From assembly GCF_029873635.1 (NCBI RefSeq), contig NC_080428.1, positions 68,815,601 to 68,879,600 on the forward strand: a DNA stretch of 64,000 nucleotides, read 5' to 3'. This DNA is from Malania oleifera. Taxonomy: Eukaryota > Streptophyta > Magnoliopsida > Santalales > Ximeniaceae. Within the stretch, counting starts at the first letter, position 1, and every line of letters starts with the position of its first letter. A program made the position numbers and the translations under genes. The notes beneath the pieces were generated by a model, which saw only the letters and a program-made list of their open reading frames with translations, was not told where the DNA came from and did not search any database. This document shows positions 34,674 through 45,808 of this stretch, piece after piece.

Positions 34674-37175
34674 CCAAGTTTCGTAAAATTTGAACTTAGA
34701 CCTAAAAATAAATGTTCTGAACTTCAAACATGATAGTATCCTTTAGGCATACAATAACTTTCCATCAATAGAATTTTCTTTTCCAAAATGGAATTATTTC
34801 CGCAATATTCTAACAATTTTTATTAACAAGTTCAAGCTACTAATTTTTGGCAATATATTCCTCATCTAACAAATCATGATTTTCCCTTTTTTCATTGTTT
34901 ACTTGAATATGTAATCTTAATCTTTTTATATCGGTTAGCCACAAATTTCAATTAATGAAATTTGGCAATGCCGTAAAAATGTTTAATTGACAAATAAATG
35001 CTAATTCAAATGTGGGACGAGGGGCGTTGCTCTTTTTGTTTTTCACAATTTTCTTAAAATGTAGTGGATTTTTATAAGTACATTTGTATGCTAATTAAAG
35101 GAAGTGAAGTTTTTTTAATAGCATTATTATTAACCCTTTTTAAAATTTATTGTTACTTAATCATGCAATGAATCAAGTTGCATTGTAATAAAAGAATTTT
35201 ACGAACGTGTTAGCTAAATATAAAAAATTTGTAGAAATTCAACCATTAGATTAAGGGTTGTTTGGTATCATTATCAAAATTATGAAAATAAAAACTAAAA
35301 CTAGAAATAGAAATTAAAATTTGAAAACTAATAACTTGTTTGTATTATATTTTTAAAATTACAAAAAAAAATTAGAATGAGATAAAATAAATGTTCATTT
35401 TTGTCTTTGAATCGAATGAAAATTTAAAAAATATATATATGGTTAAAAATAATAAAAGTACAAAATACTGCAAATTAAAATCAAGTTTACGAAACAATTG
35501 AAAACCACAAAATTAATTTTTAATTTTTTTGTAAACAACTGAAAATTGAAAATAAAAATAGAAGATTGACAACTGACAACATAAACAAACATGTTTTCAA
35601 AATTCGTTTTTGTAAGAAAGAAACGAAAATAGAAAATAAGAAACATAAAAGACACCAAAAAACATTGTGCTTGTGTGTGTGTGTGTGCTGGCGTGTGTAG
35701 TTGCTCTAACAACAAAAGTAAAGAAATTTTCAATATATATTTTTGCATATTATTTTTAAAAATCCATTATTTTATAAAAAATAGAATTAAAATAAAAATT
35801 TAAATAGTGAATAAATTAACAAATTGACAAATCTATAAATAAATGCACTAACAAACGATTTTATCATTTTCTGCTCACTCCTCCCGATAAACATTAAAAA
35901 TCTTTCAGTAATGGCTAAAAATCTCAAGGTGCAAATAATCATGTGATCACGTGAATGTGTATGAGGTGCGCTACACCAAGAGTGTCATGGCTTGCACGCA
36001 TGTGCCCCGAAGAGTTCGCTGGCATCTTTTTGTAACGCTTATATGACATTACAAAAAAAAAAAAAACATAAAAAATTTTATTTCTATTTTCACTAATCAA
36101 ATTTAAATCTAATCTAACAATGAGTAGCTCCTAATTAATGTAGTCAAAATTTTACATTTATATTTAATATTTTATGAGGGCGATTGCATTCATCAATAGC
36201 ACGTACTATCCAATACTAGAAAGTGCCCATGTCACTGAACTTGATAATGCACATGTGCTAGCAATTTATTATCGTGTGAATGTATATATGTTACTCGTCC
36301 ATAAACACATATGTGTTGAGTTAATTTTTTTTTTTAGTTTAAATGAAATTCTTTTATATTTCTAAAATTAAGACTTTGTTTGACCCCTCTGTAACTTTTA
36401 AAAAAGAAACGTTAAAAAAAATTAATTCAAATTGTTGCAAAAAATTGTTCAGTAGAAGTTGTAAGAAAGAAAATAATAACTTTAAGTGTTAAATAAAAAA
36501 AAAAACTATAAGTTACCTAAAGACATTCAAATTATAACTTTTAATAATTCTCTACAAAATTAAAATTTAATTTTTACTTACCGCATTATGTATAACATTT
36601 ACTTTAAAAAAAAAATCAAATTCACCCTAAGTTGTTGTGCAAATGTGTTCAACAACGGAATGAATTTATTCACATATATGAACTAGAAAACAAGATGCAT
36701 AACCAAAAGGTAAAAATAAATAAATAAAAGTAATAGTGTTGTGTTAAAACAGAAATAGAAGCTTAAAAGAAGTAATATTGACCTCATAATTTTGATATTT
36801 AAAAAAATATGTCTCATATGGTTCAATTTTTGTGGGGGATAGAAGGGAAAAACCAAAGCATTGAAATAGGGGATTAGGTTTGTGTAATAGCACAAATTGA
36901 GCCTCCATCTTGGAATTAGAGGCTGAACACAAGCAAGCTTGTATTGCTTGCTCCATGAATAAATTGAGGGAGCAATTCAATTTTCACTTAATAAGAGAAT
37001 AAACTCAAATTGTCTATAATTGCTCAAAGCATCCTGCTCAATAGAAATTAAACACCTTTTAAGAAATTCAGAAATCATGATAAGAGTTTTAAGTTAGGAT
37101 CTTATGTCTGCTCACCTCAGAAGTGAAGAATAATGGAAATCGGGGAACATAATGAAGGGAGATTGGACTCATATT

Positions 37176-37213
<38 letters not shown>

Positions 37214-37329
37214 ATTAAAGGTAATTAAAGAGAAAGGGGTAATAAAATGACCAATGGCAAAAGTAACATCCTATTGATCACATTTTGCATATGTTTAATA
37301 ATGTCTTTTAGATATTTTTATTACCAACG

Positions 37330-37409
37330 TGTTGACTTTTTAAGTTCGATCTCTATTTTGATGCTGACAAAGTATTAGTATCTTATGTGTGTTTAACTAT
37401 GTGAACAGG
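37330..37409 (+). mobile_element. First 80 bp of a copia-type LTR, cut by a gypsy LTR
   Basis: TGTTGACTTTTTAAGTTCG... matches the first 80 bases of the LTR at 48417. At 37409 it is interrupted by TGTAACGACC, the end of a minus-strand gypsy LTR. Unit 3 (48490-48497, GAACAAGT) shows the uninterrupted site. Confidence 0.85.
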
Positions 37410-38416
37410 TGTAACGACCTACTTAACTCCCATATATATTTTTTTTTTCATATCATAATATAATAAAAACTAATATAACAAACTCAGCATATCATAATCA
37501 ACTTGAACCTGTGGGTACCAGAGATACATCAGAAGTATAGTACAGAAACCTAAGTAGCAGGAAACATAGAATTATAAACATCTTATAATACCATATACAC
37601 AACACCAGTCATCACAATACCAGAGTTACTGCATCCATTGTATTTATTTTTACAATCTAAAAGAAGTCCTAGGGTCATTTACCACAAAATCCATCTGACC
37701 CTACCAAAACACCTACCCTTCAAAAAGGCAGACCAACTGTAACCACCTCAAGGTAGCTTTATCCGCTCTCCTATCAGGGGTTTCTGAAATGTTCATTTAA
37801 TTCGGGGTGAGACACCTCTCAATAAGGGAAATAATAAACTAATATCAGCGTGTGGTAACATGAGTTTTTCCGTATTATACATAAATCATAAACAAACATA
37901 TTTAGTAAATTGTCTGTATCATATCTGGGAAAACATACATAATCATCACATGGTAGAACATACTGGATTTCTACAAACATAATTCATCTCATATATCAAT
38001 AATACGAAAATAACCTGGAAGGTTAGCTGGCTGGTGTCATGTATTACCCCCACATGACTGGGTTGTGTGGCCCGAAGGTGGGACCTGACAATGGCTGGCC
38101 GACCACTGGCAAGTCAAAAGTACAGTCTGTAAGTATAATGGGTCTGCTAGACCTTGTCCGTACACCAAGGGCGCCAACACTTCAATAACCACATTGACTA
38201 TTCATCCTCACATTGCCCCGTACGACAGCGATAACACTAATATCATGATGATCATGATCACATAGCAACGGTACTGTGCACGTGTAAGTCTAAACCAAGC
38301 CAACTAGAATCTGATGACATATAACATAAATTCAAACAGTGATACATGCTATTTCTTAATAATAATTAACAAGTTAATAACATCATAACATTTTGCATAT
38401 ATAATGTGAAAATCAT

Positions 38417-38655
38417 TAGCTTGTACGCCGGCATTTCATATTTTACCATTCACGGCCCGTATGCCGTATTATAAATCAGATAAAATTGTTGGCTCGTACG
38501 CCGTCATATCCTATTCATAGCTCGGCCCATACGCCGACATATCACATAAAACCCTCGGCCCATACACCGGTATATCATATCAAAGCTCTCGAACCATACG
38601 CTGATATATCATTTAAAAATCCTTGGCCTGTACGCCGTTATTTCATTTAAAAATC
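38417..38655. repeat. About 36-40 bp tandem repeat in gypsy LTR
   Basis: About seven units of the form (T/C)GGCCCGTACGCCGNNATATCATATAAAA, CG-rich halves alternating with AT-rich halves. The E1 and E2 LTRs lack this array at the matching place. Confidence 0.75.
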
Positions 38656-38783
38656 TTTTGTATCATTTCAGCATTTTCCCAGAAACAGTAATTCATAATA
38701 CTTACTACTCATGTCACACAAAATGGATATTACACATATTTAAAACATATTGTCATTTACAACAGTATTTTCCAAACATAATG

Positions 38784-38822
<39 letters not shown>

Positions 38823-39291
38823 ATTTTTCCTGAAATTAAATGTTGTAAGATTATACATATATTTTCGTAAAAACAACTAGCTTAGTTGATCCGCTTACCT
38901 AATTCCTAAAAAAGCCCCTAAAACAATCGATCCAACACCTGCTAGGTTTCCCGTTCAACACCTTGAAAATAACATTTCCCAGAACTAAACTTCAGTATTT
39001 CTTCGTATATAACATTTCATATAACTATGGTAAAGCCAAATTCCAAATAAAAAGTCTTACCTTGAATCTGGGATGAATTTTAAGCTCGTCCTACCGACGA
39101 TCGACTCCTGCAGATATGTAGAGAACTTCCTCAGAAGTGTCGTGGTGGCCTTGGATCGTCAATCCGGTGAAGAACAGATCCAAAAATTAAAAGAGAAGGA
39201 TGGGAAACCAAAGAGGAGAGAGCGAGAGAACGCTTTCGGCGCATGAAATTTTGGCAAAAGTTGAAGTTTAAGCCTATTTATACACTGGCTT

Positions 39292-39478
39292 TTGTCGACG
39301 AGCCACCACCTCATCAACGAGGTCAAGAAGGCAATTCATCGATGAACTCTCCCCTCGTCAACGAAATTCAGAATTACCAAAACATCCTCTCGGTATTTTC
39401 TCGTCAACGAGATACGTCCCCATCGGCGAGACCCTCATGTGCTCTCATCGACGAATTCCCTGTGTTCATTGACGAGGC
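39292..39478 (-). promoter_or_regulatory. TCGACGA array in gypsy LTR U3, unit 1
   Basis: Motifs TCGACGAG, TCAACGAG, TCGATGAA, TCGACGAA and TTGACGAG over 190 bp, ending about 10 bp upstream of GTATAAATAGG. Spacers match the arrays at 4043-4345 and 21385-21565. Confidence 0.6.
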
Positions 39479-39545
39479 CCTATATCATTTTCTTCCCTTT
39501 TCTTCTTTTATTATTTAAATACTATAATTTTTCTAGGTCACTACA

Positions 39546-41659
39546 TTCTCCCCTCCTTATAAAATTTCGTCCTCGAAATTTGGTATTCATGTAATTCATC
39601 ATCCTTTAAGAGCAAAACGATCTACTTATCTTATTACTTACCCTCACTTATGACGGAGGAATACCGTGGTTACATTCCAAGTCCTGGGAGATTACATATA
39701 CAAAAGAAAATTCCCCCAAAACCAAAATACTACTAACTAATTAAACTATTGCATGTACCTGTAAAAGAATTATTACCTAACTACTTACATTTTACCCGGT
39801 TAAACTGCTTGGAATAATTGCGGATACTTCTGCCTTATCTGTTCCTCGGATTCCCAAGAAGCCTCTTTTATCGCGTGATTTCTCCACAAAACTTTTACCA
39901 GAGGAATCTTCTTATTACGTAACTCTTGTACTTTCCTATTCAGAATCTGTATTGGTACCTCCTCATAAACTAATGAATCGTTAAGCTCTAATTCACCATA
40001 ACTGATAATATGAGAAGGGTATGGGACGTATTTCCTTAACATAGAAATGTGAAATACGTCGTGCATCCTGGATAGCACAAGTGGTAAAGCTAACCTATAG
40101 GCAACCGACCCCACTTTATCTAGAATCTCAAATGGGCCAATAAACCTAGGGCTAAGCTTACCCTTCCTTCTGAACCTCATAACCCCTTTTAATGGAGCTA
40201 TCTTCAAAAATACATGATCACCAAAATCAAATTCCAAATTCCTGCGGCGATTATCAACATAATTCTTCTGTCGGCTATGAGCTACACTAATTCTATCTCT
40301 GATGAGTCGAACCTTATTGTACGCCTACTGCACAAGCTTTGGTCCCATAGCTCAACGCTCACCCATATCATCCCAATATAATGGAGAACGGCATTTCCTA
40401 CCGTACAGTGCCTCAAATGGTGTCATACCAATACTGGCCTGATAACTTTTATTATGTGCGAACTCCACCAGCGGCATAAATTGAGTCCAACTACCCCCAA
40501 AGTCCAGTACGCACGCTCGAAGCATATCTTATAATATCTGTATCGTTCTCTCAATCTATCCGTTTGACTGAGGATGAAATGTTGTACTAAAAGACAACTG
40601 AGACCCTAAAGCCTCCTACAAGCTTTTCCAGAAACATGATGTGAAACACGGGTCTCGATCTGACACAATAGATACTGGCACCCCGTGAGAACGAACTATC
40701 TCTTGAATGTAAATCTCCGCCAAATAGTTAAGGGAGTAGCTGATCTTGATAGGAAGGAAATGGGCGGTCATAGTCAATCGATCTACAATTACCTAAATCG
40801 CATTCTGGCCATGCGACATCGTTGGCAGTCCTTACACAAAATCCATAAATATATGATCCCACATCCACTCTGGGATAAATAATGGCTGTAACTGCCCCTC
40901 CGGCCTCTGGTACTCAGTTTTTATTTGCTGATGCGTCAAACACTAGGCTACATACTCAGCAATTTTTTTTTTCATTCCACACCACTAATAAGACTCGCGT
41001 AGATCTCTATACATTTTCGTACTACCAGGGATGAATTGTGAACAAAGATCTGTGAGCCTCTTCTAAAATGGTCTTCTTGATATCAGCATCGACTTGAATA
41101 CATAATCTGGAACGGAACCGCAAAGTCCCGTCATTTGCGATACTAAACTCCTCTTCCTAACCACTCTATACTCTGACCATCACCTCTGCTAATTTTGGGT
41201 CTTCCTTCTGAACAACTTTAATATTTTCCTGCAGAGTAGGTTGCACTACTAAACTAGCAATACAAACTCAGGAATCACTCTCAATCAACTCTATACCAAG
41301 TCTCTCCAGATTCATCATGATCGGATACTGTATCTCCATAGCCACCAACGCTGGTTTCATAGACTTCCTGCTCAAAGCATCAGTTACCACACTTGCTTTC
41401 CCTGGATGATAACTGATTGTGTAGTCAAAATCTTTAAAAAGCTTCAACCACCTTCTTTACCTCATATTGAGTTCCTTCTGAGTGAAGAAGTACTTTAAAC
41501 TCTTGTGGTTGGAGAAGATTTCACACTGTTTGCCGTACAGGTAATGCTTCCAAATTTTTAATGCATGTACTACTGCAGCCAATTCAAGATCATGGGTAGC
41601 ATAGTTCTTTTTATATTCTTTCAACTACCTAGAAGCATACGCTACCACCTTGTCATGCT
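39546..41659 (-). pseudogene. Truncated gypsy pol, unit 1 (RNase H to chromodomain-like end)
   Basis: On the minus strand from 41659: a partial RNase H ([15 protein letters not shown]), integrase with many stops, then an open C-terminal part at 40237-39800 (GDHVFLKIAPLKGV, GKLSPRFIGPFEI, VLWRNHAIKEASWESEEQIRQKYPQLF). Gag, protease and RT are missing because the duplication junction at 41659 removed them. Closely related to E2. Confidence 0.88.
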
Positions 41660-42238
41660 CCAAGTTTCATAAAATTTGAACTTAGACCTAAAAATAAATG
41701 TTCCGAGCTCCAACCATGACAGTATCCTTTAGGCATACAATAACTTTCCATCAATAGAATTTTCTTTTCCAAAATGGAATTATTTCCGCAAAATTCTAAC
41801 AATTTTCATTAACAAGTTCAAGCTACTAATTTTTGGCAATATATTCCTCATCTAACAAATCATGATTTTCCCTTTTTTCATTGTTTACTTGAATATGTAA
41901 TCTTAATCTTTTTATATCTGTCAGCCACAAATTTCAATTAATGAAATTTGGCAATGCCGTAAAAATGTTTAATTGACAAATAAATGCTAATTCAAATGTG
42001 GGACGTGGGGCGTTGCTCTTTTTTTTTTTCACAATTTTCTTAAAATGTAGTGATTTTTTTTTTCAGTACATTTGTATGCTAATTAAAGGAAGTGAAGTTT
42101 TTTTTAATAGCATTATTATTACCCTTTTCAAAATTTATTGTTACTTAATCGTGCAATAAATCAAGTTGCATTGTATTAAAAGAATTTTACGAACGTGTTA
42201 GCTAAATATACAAATTTTGTAGAAATTCGACCATTAGA

Positions 42239-42663
42239 TTAAGGGTTGTTTGGTATCATTATCAAAATTATGAAAATAAAAACTAAAACTAGAAATAGAA
42301 ATTAAAATTTTAAAACTAATAACTTGTTTATATTATATTTTTAAAATTACAAAAAAATTAAAATTAGATAAAATAAATGTTCATTTTTGTCTTTGAATCG
42401 AATGAAAATTTAATATATATATATATATATATATATATGATTAAAAATAATAACAAAATACTGCAAATTTAAATCAAGTTTACAAAACAATTGAAAACCA
42501 CAAAATTAATTTTTAATTTTTTTGTAAACAACTGAAAATTGAAAATAAAAATAGAAGATCGCCAGCAGACAACATAAATAAACATGTTTTCATAATTTGT
42601 TTTTGTAAGAAAGAAACGAAAATAGAAAATAGGAAACATAAAATATACCAAACAAACCCTTAA
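42239..42663. mobile_element. Tourist-like MITE, intact in unit 2
   Basis: TIRs GGGTTGTTTGGTAT and (right end, reversed) GGGTTTGTTTGGTAT, flanked by TTAA on both sides; this fits a TTA or TAA 3-bp TSD. About 420 bp, non-coding. In units 1 (from 35251) and 3 (from 46390) the right TIR is deleted, ending ...ACCAAAAAACATTGTGC. Confidence 0.6.
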
Positions 42664-43246
42664 AATTCTAGACATTGTGTTTGTGTGCGTGCTTGTGTGT
42701 GTAATTGCTCTAACAACAAAAGTAAGGAAATTTTCAATATATATTTTTTCATATTATTTTTAAAAATTCATTATTTTATAAAAAATAGAATTAAAATAAA
42801 AAATTTAAATAGTGAATAAATTAACAAATTGACAAATCTATAATAAATGCACTGACAAAAGATTTTATCATTTTCTTCTCACTCCTCCCGATAAACATTA
42901 AAAATCTTTCAGTAACGGCTAAAAATCTCAAGGTGCAAATATCATGTGATCACGTGAATGTGTATGAGGTGCGTTACACCAAGCGTGTCATGGCTTGCAC
43001 GCATGTATCCCGAAGAGTTCGCTGGCATCTTTTTGTAACGCTTATACGACATTACAAAAAAAAAAAAAAAAATTAACATAAAAAATTTTATTTCTATTTT
43101 CACTAGTCAAATTTAAATCTAATCTAACAATGAGTAGCTCCTAATTAATGTAGTCAAAATTTTACATTTATATTTTATATTTTATGAGGGCGATTGCATT
43201 CGTCAATAGTATGTACTATCCAATACTAGAAAGTGCCCATGTCACT

Positions 43247-43333
43247 GAACTTCCCCAGGAGTGTCGTGGTGGCCTCGGATTGTCAATCCGATGAAGAACG
43301 GATCCAGAAATTAAGAGAGAAGGATGGGAAACC

Positions 43334-43406
<73 letters not shown>

Positions 43407-45808
43407 CTTTCTACGCATGAAATTTTGGCAAAAAATGAAGTTTAGACCTATTTGTACATTGGCTTTCATCGATGAGCCACGTCACCTCTTCGACGAACTC
43501 TCCCCTCGTCGACGAAATTCAGAATTGACAAAACATCCTCTCTGTATTTTCTCATCGACGAGACACGTCCCCGTCGGCGAGACCCTCGTGTGCTCTCGTC
43601 GATGAATCCCCTGTGTTCGTTGACAAGGCCCTGTTTCATTTTCTTCCCTTTTCTTCTTTTATTATTTAAATACTTAATTTTTATGGGTCACTACATTCTC
43701 CCCTCCCTATAAAATTTCGTCCTCGAAATTTGGTATTCATGTAATTCATCATCCCTTAAGAGCAAAACGATCTACTTATTTTATTACTTACCCTCACTTA
43801 TGACGGAGGAATACCGTGGTTACATTCCAAGTCCTGGGAGATTACATATACAAAAGAAAATTCCCCCAAAACCAAAATACTACTAACTAATTAAACTATT
43901 ACATGTACCTGCAAAAGAATTATTACCTAACTACTTACATTTTACCCGATTAAACTTCTTGGAATAATTGCGGATACTTTTACCTTATCTGTTCCTCGGA
44001 TTCCCAAGAAGCCTCTTCTATCACGTGATTTCTCCACAAAACTTTTACCAAAGGAATCTTCTTATTATGTAACTCCTGTATTTTTTTATCCATAATCTGT
44101 ATGGGTGCCTCCTCATAAACTAATGAATCGCTGAACTTTAATTCACCATAACTGAAAATATGAGAAGGGTTTAGGACGCATTTTCTCAACATAGAAAAGT
44201 GGAATACATCGTGCATCTTGGATAACACAGGTGGTAAAGCTAACCTATAGGCAATCGGGTCCACTTTATCTAGAATCTCAAATGGGCCAATAAACCTAGG
44301 GCTAAGCTTACCCTTCCTCCCGAACCTCATAACCACTTTTAATGGAGCTATTTTTAAAAATACATGATCACCAAAATCAAATTCCAAATTCCTCCGGTGA
44401 TTATCAACATAACTCTTCTGTCGGCTATGAGCTGCACTAATTCTATCTCTGATGAGTCAAACCTTATTGTACGCCTGTTGCACAAACTCTGGTCCCACAA
44501 CTTGCCACTCACCCATCTCATACCAATATAAGGGAGAACGACTTTTCCTACCGTACAATGCCTCAAACGGTGTCATGCCAATACTGGCCTCATAACTGCT
44601 ATTATACGTGAACTCCACTAGCGGCATGAACTGAGTCCAACTACCCCCAAAGTCTAGTACGCACGCTCGAAGCATATCTTATAATATCTATATCGTTCTC
44701 TCAGTCTGTTCGTCTGACTAAGGAAGGAATGTCGTACTAAAAGATAACTGAGACCCTAAAGCCTTCTGCAAGCTTTTTGAGAAACGTGACGTGAGACGTG
44801 GATCTCCATCCGACACAATAGATATTGGCACCCCGTGAGAACGAACAATCTCTTGAATGTAAATCTTCGCCAAACAGTTAAGGGAGTACCTGATCTTGAT
44901 AGGAAGGAAATGGGCGGTTTTAGTCAATCGATCTACAATTACCCAAATCACATTTTGGCCATGTGACATCGTTGGCAGTCCTGATACAAAATCTATAGAT
45001 ATATGATCCCACTTCCACTCTGAGATAAATAATGTCTGCAATTGCCCTGTCGGCCTCTGGTACTCAGCTTTTATTCGCTGACACGTCAAACATTGGGCTA
45101 CATACTCAGCAATTTCTTTCTTCATTCCACTCCACCAATAAGACTCTCGTAGATCTCTATACATTTTCGTACTACCGGGATGAACTATGTACAAAGATCT
45201 GTGAGCCTCCTTTAAAATGGTCTTCCTGATATCAGCATCGGCAAGAATACATAATCTGGAACGGAACCACAAAACCTCGTCATCTGCGATACTAAACTCC
45301 TCTTCTTAACCACTCTGTACTCTGACCATCACCTCTGCTAATTCTGGGTCTTCCTTCTGAGAAACTTTAATCTTTTCCTGTAGAGTAGGTTGCACTACTA
45401 AAATGGCAATACAAACTCAGGAATCACTCTCAACCAACTCTATACCGAGTCTCTCCAGATTTATCATGATCGGATACTGTATCTCCATAGTTGCCAACAC
45501 TAGTTTCGTAGACTTCTTGCTCAAAGCATCAGTTACCACATTTTCTTTCCTTGGATGATAACTGATTGTGTAGTCAAAATCTTTAAAAAGCTTCAACCAC
45601 CTTCTTTACCTCATATTGAGTTCCTTCTGAGTGAAGAAGTACTTTAAACTCTTGTGATCGGAGAAGATTTCACACCTTTTTCCGTATAGGTAATGCCTCC
45701 AAATTTTCAATGCATGTACTACTGCTGCCAATTCAAGATCATGGGTAGAGTAGTTCTTTTCATATTTTTTCAACTGCCTAGAAGCATACGCTGCCATCCT
45801 ATCATGCT
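43247..45808 (-). mobile_element. Truncated gypsy element, unit 2 (partial LTR plus pol)
   Basis: LTR remnant 43247-43695 (U3 end only), PPT at 43696-43710, and a pol fragment to 45808. Pieces read: RNase H 45797-45606 ([21 protein letters not shown]), integrase 45272-44718 ([40 protein letters not shown]), 44675-44457 ([27 protein letters not shown]) and C-terminus 44387-43980. It is better preserved than unit 1 in integrase but has stops and cannot be active. Confidence 0.9.
43463..43628 (-). promoter_or_regulatory. TCGACGA array in gypsy LTR U3, unit 2
   Basis: Diverged copy of 39292-39478, with TCGACGAA, TCGACGAG, TCGGCGAG and TCGATGAA motifs. The LTR downstream of it is deleted, so it no longer drives the original transcript. 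Confidence 0.5.

Larger units (their letters stand above)
37410..39545 (-). repeat. Gypsy LTR (3' LTR of truncated element), unit 1
   Basis: 2136 bp, minus strand TGTAGTGACC ... GGTCGTTACA. It follows a polypurine tract at 39546-39560, so it is the 3' LTR. Contains a GTATAAATAGG TATA box (39284-39274), TCGACGA motifs upstream of it, the conserved GC-richer block (38050-38300), a 7-unit repeat at 38417-38655 and a (TA)n tract at 38789-38820. Same family as the E1 LTR. Confidence 0.88.
34674..41659. repeat. Segmental duplication, unit 1 (6986 bp)
   Basis: Begins CCAAGTTTCGTAAAATTTGAAC and ends inside a truncated gypsy RNase H gene; the identical junction is repeated at 41660 and 45809. Contents: host sequence with a MITE (35255-35655), a CACGTGAATGTGTATGAGG segment near 35950, a GA tract (37182-37208), 80 bp of a copia-type LTR start (37330-37409), then a gypsy LTR and partial pol on the minus strand. 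This is the fullest unit. Confidence 0.9.
41660..45808. repeat. Segmental duplication, unit 2 (4149 bp)
   Basis: Starts CCAAGTTTCATAAAATTTG and follows unit 1 up to GTCACTGAACTT (43241-43252), then jumps to sequence equivalent to 39129 onward. A 2.9-kb segment equivalent to 36243-39128 of unit 1 is missing, with GAACTT at both edges. Ends at the same gypsy junction (45808). A (GA)n tract at 43339-43403 is greatly expanded relative to unit 1. Confidence 0.9.

Noticed and set aside
34044..34733. Three overlapping frames before the duplication
   Set aside because: AT-rich, hydrophobic, overlapping in different frames, with no conserved motif.
42239..42663. piggyBac-type element because of TTAA flanks
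   Set aside because: TTAA can equally be a TTA or TAA duplication next to A or T; the GTTTGG-type TIR fits Tourist/PIF-Harbinger, and piggyBac is not expected in plants.
43233..43605. Arg/Glu-rich frames
   Set aside because: They are read through the expanded (GA)n microsatellite in a truncated gypsy LTR.
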